This document shows positions 1 through 12,068 of a stretch of DNA of 64,000 nucleotides, piece after piece. Numbering within the stretch: position 1 is the first letter of the stretch; every line of letters starts with the position of its first letter. Both the position numbers and the translations under genes were made by a program. The stretch is taken from NCBI GenBank assembly GCA_037951165.1, contig JBBDHG010000030.1, forward strand, positions 2,363,501-2,427,500, read 5' to 3'. Below the pieces are notes generated by a model. It was not told the DNA's origin, made no database searches, and saw only the letters and a program-made list of their open reading frames with translations. The stretch comes from Lophius americanus. Lineage: Eukaryota > Chordata > Actinopteri > Lophiiformes > Lophiidae.

Positions 1-26
1 ACCCTCTGTGGGTTTGTAGATTGCAG

Positions 27-3000
27 GCGACTCGGACCTGTCGCTGCTCCTACGCCTGAACCACCCTCGGGCATCGGTCAGAGCAGCCGCACTGGATCAC
101 CTGATGAGCATCATCACCTGCGGACAGGTTCAGGATCTACTCTCTGATTTTCTTTGTCCAAAAAAACTGTTTGAGCCTCATTATGAGGATCCTGCTCAAA
201 GCGTGATGGGGCCGGTACCAATCAGCTTGTTTCCTGTTTGCAGCAGCACAGTTTGGACCAGGCCTTCCTCAAAGACACAGTCATGGAGCGGCTAAGGGAC
301 GACGAGCCACAGGTCGTTGGCTCCGCCCTTAAAGTCCTGGAGGTCAGTGAGGTCAAAGGTCACAGCAGCAGCAGCAGTACTTCCTACAGGCCCAGGGCTG
401 ATGGTGCTGGTGGTTCTTCTGTTGTTTCAGGTGCTACTGGAGGTGCTAGATGCTGAGGATACCGTGTGCCGGTTACTGGCCCTGCTGGACCGAGTCAACG
501 GGTCAGAGGACTGGTTAGTGAAGAATGTATAAGGCCATATGACCCCATGGAATGAATCTGATTGGCTCTGTGTTTGTTATCTAGACCTAGCTGATAGATA
601 GACTCCTGGTACTGACCGCATCCCTATATTGACCAGGTCCTGGTACTGACCACCTGTAAACTTCCTGCAGGCTGCCAGTGCTGAATGAGGCGGTGCGTTT
701 ACTGTCCGACTCTCGGCTGGGAAAAGAGGACTCTGAGCTGCTGCAGAGGACCGGCTGGAGGCTGCTGCCCCTCCTGGTGATCACCTCCACCCATCTTCAC
801 CTGTCTACTTGCGCCGCCAGGTCTCCCATTATCAGCCAGCACCCGCTCACCCAGAACTGGGCCAAAGGTGAGTCACTGAACCAACTCTAGTTCAGTAGAA
901 CCATTCAGAACCATCACAAAAGACAAGATGGAGGGATCAGTTTTACATGAAAACCATGTCCCCACGGGTTGGACTTGATCAGGTTAAAAGTTCTAGTACA
1001 GCAGGTGAAAGTTGATCAGGCTTGAGTTCTAGTGAAGCAGGTAAGACCTGTTCAGATTAAAGGTTCTCGTTTAACGGGTCAGATCACATAGGGTTAAAGG
1101 TTCTCGTGCAGCTGGTCAGATTACATCACGTTAAATGTTCTTGTGAAGCGGGTCAGACTGGATCAGGTTAAAGGTTCTAGTGCAGCGGGTCAGGTTACAT
1201 CACGTTAAAGGTTCTAGTGCAGCGGGTCAGGTTACATCACGTTAAAGGTTCTAGTGCAGCGGGTCAGGTTACATCACGTTAAAGGTTCTAGTGCAGCGAG
1301 TCAGATAACATTCGGTTATGGTTCTAGTGCAGCAGGTCAGGTTACATCACGTTAAAGGTTCTAGTGCAGCGGGTCATATTGGATCAGGTTAGATGTTCTC
1401 ATGCAGCGAGTAAGATAACATCGGGTTATGGTTCTAGTTTAGCTGGTCATACTGGATCGGGTTAAAGGTTCTAGTGCAGCGGGTCGAACTGGATCAGGTT
1501 AAAGGTTCAAGCAGAGGGTTGTGATTGAAGCTCACCAGGTTTTTTTTCCACAGAGCTGGATGAAGTGATGAAGAGGACCTCTGAACAAGACTTCATCGGT
1601 TTGGCGAACCAACGTCTCATCTCAACTATGACCAAGAACCTGTCCAACATGGACAACTTCTCCCAACGGGAAGCTGTAAGTCTCCGTTCCTCAGCTTAGA
1701 CCAGGAGGTTCCTCAGTTTAGACCAGGAGGTTCCTCAGTTTAGACCAGGAGGTTCCTCAGGTCAGACCAGGAGGTTCCTCAGGTCAGACCAGGAGGTTCC
1801 TCAGGTCAGACCAGGAGGTTCCTCAGGTCAGACCAGGAGGTTCCTCAGGTCAGACCAGGAGGTTCCTCAGGTCAGACCAGGAGGTTCCTCAGGTTAGAAC
1901 AGTAAGTTCCTCAAGTGTAAAAGTGTGTTTGTTCTTCAGCTGGAGAAACTGGCACAGTTGGTGGAGCAGCAGCAGGGCTTTGGTCTTAGAGCCAGGACAT
2001 CCTTTCTGGTTCTGACCCAGACTCTGCTTCTCGGCCTGGGAGAGCTGAGTGACACCCAACACCTGCTCACAGCCCAGAGGGTCTATCTGCTCCTGGAGGC
2101 CCCTTTGCTGAAGGTCATCAAGGGCGATGGCTCACAGGTCAGTTCAGAACTTTATTACAACTTTTAACCTGATCCACTCTGACCTTCTGTACTAGAACTT
2201 TTAACCTGATCCACTCTGACCTGTTGTTCTAGAAACTTTCTACAGATATGTCCTTTAAGTCGAGTCCTCACCGATCCCTCGTCCGGTCTCAATAACATTC
2301 GGTTCTATGTGTTCAGATTGAACAGGAAGCAAAGCGGTACAGCGGTGTTCCCTCGTCCTTCTCCGAGGCTCTTGTGGTCTACATGAGGAGTGGGCAGGAC
2401 TGGGCATTTAGCTCCGCCCTCTTGTTTCTGCTCAGAGCCTTCATCACATCTCTTAAGTGTGGAGATGAATCCTTTAAAGGTAAGTCCCGCCTCGGATTCT
2501 GTCTGATTCTCCTGATGGCTTGGACTTAAGGTAACGTGTGTTTCTACCAGGTGAGGTGTGGTGGAACCCAGAGAAGCTGGACACCAACACCTGCTGCTAC
2601 CTCAGCCTCAATTGCCGCCTCTTCAGCCTCATCATCGGCGGCACCAGCGAGGGCCCAGCAGCCACCAACTTCAGGGACCTGATGAAACTTTTGATCCAGG
2701 TATGAGGTCACTTTCTGGTAATGTCAGATAACTGTGACTGGCTGTGACATCACCAAGTGTGATTGTTCTCCTCAAGGTTCAGCTGCCCGAACCGCTCATG
2801 CTCTTCCGGTTCCTGTGTGTTCTGTGGGGCTACAGCAGTAACCACGGCGACCAGCTGGACCTCAAGGTCGGTGCTGTCCTACAGACTCAGGCCCTGTACA
2901 TGGGCGGAGCTCTGCTGAGCGCCCAATCAGACACCATGCTTCAGACACTGGCTGCCTCTGACTCACCAGGTGAGAAACGAGAGCCTGAGTATTCAGGAGG

Positions 3001-6000
3001 CTCCGCCCCCGTGTCGCCTGTCTGTCCATCTGATTGTGCGTTTGTCCCTCAGTGTTCCCCTCGCTGCTCTGCTGTCTCACCTCTCCGGTTCGGGAGGTCC
3101 GGAGGGCCAGCCTCACCGCGCTGCAGAGCCTCTTAAGAGCCAGCTCCTCTCCCTTCCAGCCATTAACAGAGAAGCTGCTGACGACTTCAGAGGAGATCCT
3201 CGCCGACCCCTCGTACCTGAGCCAGGTGAGTCAACATGGCCGACCAGTCTGTGATTGGACGCCAACATCAACAGGTGTGGATTGATAGGTAACGACATTA
3301 TATCACATCAAGTGGTCCCAAACATCCCATAATAACAAATTTTATACCACCCACCCTGTGACTAAATGACCACGCCTACATGACGGACATAAACGACATG
3401 TTAGCCCTCCAGACATTTAGCCCCACATGTTCGCCCTACTGACATTTGGACCGACAGGTAAGCCGTTCTGACTGGTGTCAAACTGTTGTTAATATGATTT
3501 AACTTAATTGAAATGATTTAATTTGTTTAACGTAACGGATCATGTGACTGTGTTGCAGGTCACGTCTCTGGTCATGAGACTTTGTATTGTTGGTCATGTC
3601 GATGTGTCTCGGGTCACTTGACCGTGTTTCAGGTTCTTGGTGGGATCCATGAAGCCAGAAAGACACATCAGAAGAAGCTGCAGGCGTCGATCCAGCAGCT
3701 ACTGCAGAGCGTACGGACTACTTCCTGTCCGTCGTACTCTGCCGCCGTCCTGCTGCAAGCGCTTAGCCATGTTAACGGACAGGTGAGAGCTAGACCCCTC
3801 CACAATCTGATCCAATCAGAGTTAACAGCTCCCTTCACATGGATTTTTCTGTCCTCAGGACGTCCTATCCGCCCTGCTACCTGTACTGGACCGGCTCCTG
3901 GAGCAGAGCGGGCCAGACACGTCCCCCCTGCTGCGAAGCGAGGCCCAACTAATGCAGCTGGTTTTAGGGAAGTACAATGAGGCAGCTGGACCCCTTCTGT
4001 GCCAGAACCAGGACTGTCTGGACCTGTTTATCAGAGCCATGAGGATGTCGACCCAAAAACACGCCGAGATCCCCAGCACCCAGATCTCAGCACTGGAACA
4101 GGTCAGCCTAACCTGAATCCGGGTCAACACCTGAATTTAAACCTGACTTAAAGTCAGGATTATAACCTGGGATGAGGCCACGATTAAAACTTGGATTAAA
4201 TGCAGTTGTAAAATTTAGGTTAACACCAGCATTATAATCAGGATTAAAACCTGGATTAAAACCTGTTTTTAAACCAGGATTAAAACCAAGAATAAAATAC
4301 TTTAAAGTTAGCTGGTTATCTAATTATACTGTTGACTTAAATTAAGCCTGTGAACAGACATAAACCCAACAAGGGTTTAGGATCTTTGGATGGGGGTTAA
4401 ATTTTTCCTTTCTTCAGGTGACCAAGTCGTTCTTCTCGTCCATCGGTGATGAGAAGGTCCAGCAGCAGCTGTTGTCGGTGATCTTTGACCTCCTGGTGGA
4501 CTGCAGGAGTCCTCTGGTATCCGAGGCCATCAGCAGCTCCTTCAAAGGGGTGAGTCAGGAAACCAGGGTTAAACCAGATATTCAAAGCAGGGTTAGACCA
4601 GGAATCAACCAGTGTTAAACCTGAGTTAAACCAGCGGTGATCGATCTGGATAGACTGGGTTAAACCTGAGTTAATCCAGGTTCAAATCCTTACACATCCG
4701 GCATCTTTGTTTTTGAACAGATAGCCGTTGACGGCCAGCTTGTGGCCAATGAGCTCGCTCCGCCAGAGAAAGCAAAATTGGGCGTGTCGGTGCAGCAGAG
4801 CCGCCGCAGCAGGACAAGTCATAGGTGAGCTCCTGTCAGGTGTCCTGTGATGACAGACTCCGCCCTGAGAGAGGGTTTGTTGTTCTGTAAGTAGTGTCAT
4901 AATTGATGTTTGTTTCCTGAGCAGGAAGCTTCAGGACGGTGCCGGCGTGGACGCACAGGGTGGCGCTGTGTTGTGGCAGAGGGTCACTCTGATCCTGGAA
5001 CTATTACAGAAGAAGAAGAAGCTGAAGAGAGCCCAGGCGCTGGTGCCAGTTCTCTTCTCTCTTCTCGCCAGGTAACACCTTTCCCCTCTAGGTCCAGGTC
5101 TCTAGAACCACTTTGGTTGGGGCCCATTTTAAACTTTCTGATGCGTGTGTCCTCAGGAGTCTGGAGGCGGGGTCAGATGATCACGTCAACATGGAGTACA
5201 CCAAACAACTTCTGCTCAGTTGTCTGCTCAACGTCTGCCAGAAGCTGTCCCCTGATGGACTCCCTGTGGCGGCAGGTAGGTCATAGGTCAAGAGGTCAAC
5301 CCTGCGTGACTGCCACTCACAGCCGTCCTTCACACTGTGGCATCCTGTCTCTCTTCAGACATCCTGGATGAAGATAAGTTCAACGTGGAGCTGGTGGTTC
5401 AGTGCATCAGAGTGTCCGACACGCCACAGACTCATCACCATGCCTTGCTACTGCTGGGTGCCGCCGCAGCAATGTTCCCTGTAAGTGACCACGGCCATAA
5501 TGCCACAACTGTGACTGAGAGCTTGTTTTTGTGACTGATGTCATCGTCTCCATCCTCAGGAGAAGGTGCTTCACAACATCATGCCCATCTTCACCTTCAT
5601 GGGCGCCAACCTCCTGCGTCTGGACGACGCCTACAGCTTCAGGGTCATAGAGCAGACGCTCCAGACAGTTGTACCAGTTCTTATTCAGGTGACACCCTCA
5701 TCCCCCGCCATCGAGGTGGAAACACACTGCCATTCTGAGGGATTTGTTATCCTCTATATGATGATGTCACCCTGTGTGATGATGCCACTTTGTTTCTTCA
5801 GGCCGGACGTCTCTCTGACAGTGACTCTTCGGCTCACCTGGACGCCGTGGTGACAAAGATTTTGCACGTGTTCGCAGACGCGCTGCCTCATGTTCCCGAT
5901 CACCGGCGACTTCCTGTCCTGACGCAGCTGGTGACCACGTTAGGCCCCTCTCGCTTCCTCTGGGTCCTGATGCTCCTCCTGTTTAAGCTGCATGCGACAC

Positions 6001-9000
6001 ATAGCATCGGCACTGCGAGTGAAAAGGCAAGGCATCGACTTACTTATGGACAGATGATTTAATAATCACCCGATTTACCCGGTGAAAGGGGGTTCACAGG
6101 AACTCACTGTAAACATGGATATGCTAACAGAAATAGCCCCAAGCTAGCATTAACATTCACCTCATAATATAAGCGCTGCGCTCCTCCCCCTTGTCTCTGT
6201 TTGGCTGGTGAGGTCGCATGGAGGTGGGTCCATGTCAATGTGTTATAGTGTTTTCATGTCGAGATGTTTTTGAGTTGACGTGTCTTCATTTTGATTTGGG
6301 TTCATGTTCAGGTGTCTTCATTTTCACGTGACTTAATGTTGACATGTTGCCATGTCTTCATATTGAAACGTCTTCATGTTGACATGACTTCATGTTAATA
6401 CACATGTTTTCAAGTTGCCATGTTATGATTTTGACATATCTTCAGGTTGACATGTCTTCATGTTCACATGTCTTCATGTTCACATGTCTTCATGTTCACA
6501 TGTCTTTATGTTCACATGACTTCACGTTGACATATTTTCATGTTGATATATGCATTCATGTATTTTGGATTAAGTTTCACACTGGATGCCCATCCTGATG
6601 CAACACTCGTTTATCCAGGCTTAAAACCGGCACTAGAGGTGCACTGGGTTATGGTTCTGGTCCTTAGTGGTTCGGTTCTGTTGGACACATTATATAGCTA
6701 CCTCACTTCTGTCAATCATATCCGCCAGCTCTCTAACTTCAGCGGCCATTGTGCCTGCATTTAAAGTTTTTATTCCTACCCCCACACTCCTGCCCGTCTC
6801 CTCCTCTCGCGGTCTCTCAGCATGCTTGGGAGAATAAGGAGCCATGTTAGCTACGGAAGCTAACAATGCTCCTCATTCTGAAAAGTTGGAGGTAAAGTTA
6901 AACTTAAGTGTCTACGAACTGACGCCCATATACTTAACAAGTGGGGGAAACCCAAACATAATAATCACAGTAATGAAAAACAAATAAATCCAAACTTTCA
7001 CCTGTTTTCAGTGGTGTTCTGAAACACACCTCATACTTTAATCTTAATACTGTTTTTTCTCACTTCGTGGAGCTTCTTTTTAAAAAATTTTTTTTAAAGC
7101 ACTGTGGATATAACCTCACATTAAATTTGAGGACTTCAATCATGGGCATTGGTTTTACAACGCAGGGGATTGGGGACTTTCCGTGGCTAGTACCTTGTTG
7201 TCGGGGAAGACAGCATGGACCTACTTTTTTGACGTGTTAACCTGACGTGTTTTTGTGTAAACACGTTTACGTGTTGATATGTTTTCATATCAACATTTTT
7301 GTGTTAACATGCTTATGTGTTGACCTGTGTTTGTACTGAGGTGGTCCCACGCTGACGTGTTTACGTATTTGCGTCTAGGACACAACGCTGGATGGAGACG
7401 TGGACTTGTGGATCTCGGTCTGCTGCCAGTTTTCGGTCAAAGACCAGATCACTTCCATCATCAACATGCTCAACTTCCTGCTGCAGCTTCCTGACCACAA
7501 AGACCCTGGTGAGTCTCCGGTCACATGACCGCTACTAGTAGCTAACTGCTACTACCTTATGACTGCTACTTGCTGCCGACTGCTACCAGGTGCTTATTGT
7601 AACTAGCTGCTTTTTGTTAAAACCTGGTGACTTTTGCTAACTGGTGCTAGCTGGGGCGACTTTAGCTCAGTGGGTATAGCGGAGTTCTCTTAATCAGAGG
7701 ATCAGAATGTATTATTATTATTATTATTTATTAGATCCAACTGCCTAATTAGTTGCTGAGTGCTACCAGCGGCAGATTGCTTCTCAATGCAAACTGCTCC
7801 TAGCTGCTACCATCTCCTGACTGCTACCTACTACCAGCTGCTGACGGTTACTCTTATAAAAGGCTTGTGGCGTTCCTGCAGCCTCCTCCCAGAATGCATC
7901 AGTGAGAAAAAAGGAATGTGTTGATGATAGCAGTTTCTATCCTGCAGCCAAAGCAAAGCATTCTAAGATGGGGGAGAGGGAGGAGCTAATCTTCAGCGTG
8001 GAGGCTCACAGTAGCAAAGAGCTGCGACACTTCAAATTCCTGAGCATCTCCTTCATGGCTCGACTGCTTGCCTCGCAGTCCTTCATTGCTAAGGTGGGTC
8101 ACGCCCACCACAGGTATTTCTTCAGGATGGAAAATAGGTGGAAAGCTCAGGATATGCTAACATTTAACACTGGAGCTGTAGATTAACCTGGTTCATCAGT
8201 TTGATCACATGATACATTACCTATCAGACCAGACACACGTGACATCCTAATAGTGACTATATAAAATAAAGCGTGTTGTAATATGTGATTCAGGTGTCAG
8301 AGGGTGATGATGTCATTGATGACTCTCTGCAGCCTCTGCAGCAGAGGTGAGTTCGCTGACTTCACAATAAAATAAGTTCTCACAGGATCCAGCAGGGCAC
8401 AAGTTTGTGAACGGTGGTGTCATCAGGTTCGTGTCTCTTTCAGGCTGCTGGAGGACATCCTGCGCTTCATCCACAGCGTCGCTCGCTGCGTGGAGGAGAA
8501 CGCAGACAAACCTGATGCCAAGTTCTGGAGAGTCCTACTCAACAAAGTCTACGACGTTCTGGACAAGGTTTGACCCAATGTGGACAATGGAGACATTCTT
8601 GTTGGCCAACGTCTGATAGTTATAAATTGACCGAGCGCTACGTCTGTTAGCCAGCAGTTAGCCAAATGCTATGTCTGCTAGCCATCAGTTGGCCGAATGC
8701 ATAGTCTCTTTTCCATTAATTGTCCAAACGTTACGTCTATCAACCATCAGTTATCCCAACACTACGTCTGTTGGCCATTAGTTAGCCGAGTGCTATGACT
8801 GATAGCCATCAATAAAGCTGAGTGCTACGTATGTTAGCAATCATTTAACTAAAAGCTGTCTGTTACTCATCAAATAGCTGAATGCTACATCTGCTAGCCA
8901 TCAAATAGCCAAATACAATGATAGCAAGATTCCAAGCTAAGAAAGAAGAAAGAATAGTTTGCTAATAAACCTAATACAAGCCATAAGTCAGAATCTAATA

Positions 9001-11761
9001 CTGTTCATAGCATCTACTAGGTAGAAAACTAGCAGCATGCTAGCGAAACGGAAATGCTGGAAATGTTTCAATTTCCAGCCCCGTGAACTAACGGGCTAAT
9101 TTAGAGCTAAGTAGCTAAGCTAGCTGAGATGCTTGCTAACCTGTCAATTGTGTTTCTCCATTAGCAGGAAGTGATGGGCATTCTGCAACTAATCAAAATC
9201 CAGTATTCCCTGACATTATAATGTCATGTGATCAGAACTTTCTGTTCTCAGGTGAACTCCTTGTTGCCCACTGATACTTTCATGGCGGTGGTGAGGGGGC
9301 TTATGGGTAACGAGATGTCTTCGGTGAGGAGGAAGGCAATGGAGCTGCTCAACAGTAGACTGCAGCGCCGGACGTCATGGGACGACGCACAGGTAACTGC
9401 CAATCACCACAGTAACCAGTCCAAGCCACGGTGCCTTCAGGGGCAGTTTAGAAATTACAACACTGTCACTTGCTCCTGAGAAAGACTGGATTCATTAGTC
9501 AGTTGGATCCAGGTGATAAAAATAATAGTTGTAGTTGTAAGATGGGCGGTGTATCACCTTTTTAATCACTTCCTTATTGTTGCTACTTGTTTTCAGGTTG
9601 CTGCCCTCTTACAGTTGACCACCCCGCTCCTGAGAATCGTGGGTAAAAGTGGCGGTGAGGCAGTGGATGCAGAGCAGGCTATCAACCGTCAGACGGCGCT
9701 CTACAGCCTGAAGCTGCTCTGTCGCTGTTTTGGCTCCACCCACCAGGAGGCGCTGATGCCCGTGCTGCTGCAGACGGTGGACATCATCACCTCGCCGCAG
9801 GAAGAGAAGAATGTGACAGGTGGCGCTCTGCTCTGCATCGCGGAGGTGGTGAGCACGCTCAAGGCGCTTGCCATCTCACAATTACCACGGTAAGGAGTGG
9901 GCCTGAGTCAAATATACGAGTGTGCTGGGTAGTTTCTGCTGCTAGAGGAGGGGGCGGTGTCAAACACATGAGTGGGTGGGTTTAGTTTCCACTGCCAGGG
10001 GAGATTTGGTGTTGATCATAGGAGTGGGCGGGTTTAGTTTCTGCTGCTAAAGGAGGGGGCGGGGCAGACCAACCTAGATCATGGCAAAGCGGTGATGTCT
10101 GCACCTAAATGGTCGTCCCACTGATGCAGATTAATGCCGGCACTGCTGAACGCTCTGACTGAAAGGAAGGAGCTGTTGACCAATGAGATCTACCTGCTGA
10201 GCGCCGTCACCGCCCTCCAACGTGTCACGGAGACACTGCCCAACTTCATCAGCCCTTACCTGCAGGACACAGCGTCACAGGTGAGTCATCAACCCGCAGC
10301 TGTGAACTCCTGGTTCCGCCTCAGTGCTTTCGGGAGCCCACCACCTACCTCGTCTGTACCCACAGGTGTGTCGCCTGACTCACCTGGTAGAGAGCTCCGC
10401 CTCCTCGTCAACCACTGCCACGCAGTTGTCGATCCGCCTCACCTCCCTCAGGATCACGGTCGCCACCAAGCTGCCTTCCAGGGTCCTCCTTCCCGCCCTC
10501 CGCACCTGCTACCGCAACATGGCTGTCGACAAGACGGTAGGACACCAGAGCGCCATTTATCATCTGTTTTAAAAAAACGCAGGAGAGCTGTCCGTGTAGT
10601 CTGTCTGTTCCGGAGTATCCGATTACTCTGTCCTAAAGAACCAAGTGATTCTGATGTGTTTAAGTTCTGTTTCCCTGCAGGCCCAGCTGGTGGCGCTGAT
10701 GAGCCTCCTGAAGGAACACATCGGTCACATGGACAAAGAGCAGCTGAGCATCCACCAATCAGACCTCACGGCGTTCTTCCTCGAAGCTCTGGACTTCCGA
10801 GCTGAACACAGTCAGGTCAGTGTGACGGTTCTAGCCAGGAGGTTCTGAACCAAACTTGCCACGTCGCCATCCTTAATGTTTATGTTGTGTTCAGGATGAT
10901 CTGGCGGAAACGGCGGCGATCGAGGGCTGTGTGATCGACTGTCTGGTCACCATGGTGATGAAGCTGTCAGAGGTGACCTTCAGACCGCTCTTCTTCAAGG
11001 TGAGGCTTGATCAAATTTACCCTAACTTGGTAACCGGGGTTAAACCAGGGTTAAACCACTGTTAAACCAGGGTTAAACCAGGTTTGATGTCATGTTTCTG
11101 GTGGTGGTGGTTCCGGTTTGATGGCGTGTTCCTGGTGGTGGTTCTGGTGTGATGGCGTGTTCCTGTGTGTCTGCAGCTGTTAGACTGGAGTAAATCCGGC
11201 AGTGAGCGTCTACTGACCTTTTATCGTCTCGCCGACACCTTCGCCGACCGCCTGAAAGGACTCTTCGTCCTGTTCGCAGGAAACCTCGTGAAGCCGCTGA
11301 GTGACCTGCTGCTGCAGAAAGGTTAGACACGCCCCCTTCATTTACCTAATTTTAAAAGTTTTCAATTTCAGTCCAATTAACTCATTTACATAATTTAATT
11401 TAACATATGAAACAGTTTCTACATTAATTCACGTTTTTTTTTCTTATATTTCAACAAACATTTTATTTTTATGTTGATATAATTGGCGGGAGGAGGAGTT
11501 ATCCTGTGTTGATAGATGGTAGGCGGAGCTAATCGTTTTTTTCTATCTTCCATCAGAGCCTATGAAGTTCTCGTGGCAGACCGACCAGAAGGTCTCCCTG
11601 CTGCTCTGCTTTGTTCTCGACCTTCTCTACAAGGTCTTCCTGTACGACACCCATGGGTTCTTGAGTCCGAAGCGAGCCGACGCCCTGATGACGCCGCTGC
11701 TGCAGCAAGTAAGAGCAGCTGGATGGTCGCATGATGGCCGGTAGGTTGAGCTGTTACTGAC

Positions 11762-11794
<33 letters not shown>

Positions 11795-12003
11795 ACGCAG
11801 CTGGAGAACCTCCATGGAGGAGAGCAGGAGTACCAGCAGAGAGTGACCCAGCACCTCGTACCCTGTGTGGGTCAGTTTGCCGTGGCGCTCGCTGACGACG
11901 CCCAGTGGAAAACCATCAACTACCAGATCCTGCTGCGGACCCGCCACCAAGACGCTAAGGTATCTGTACCACACCAGAACAACCCACAGGATGATCACAC
12001 ACA

Positions 12004-12068
<65 letters not shown>

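Noticed and set aside
3546..3632. Additional heatr1 exon after gttgcag at 3559
   Set aside because: The sequence there does not match the protein, and the exon 3633-3782 joins 3053-3225 in phase without it.
7654..7712. A tRNA gene (tRNA-Lys-like A-box and anticodon arm)
   Set aside because: The sequence runs into (ATT)n without a T-arm, B-box or acceptor stem, so it is a SINE fragment.
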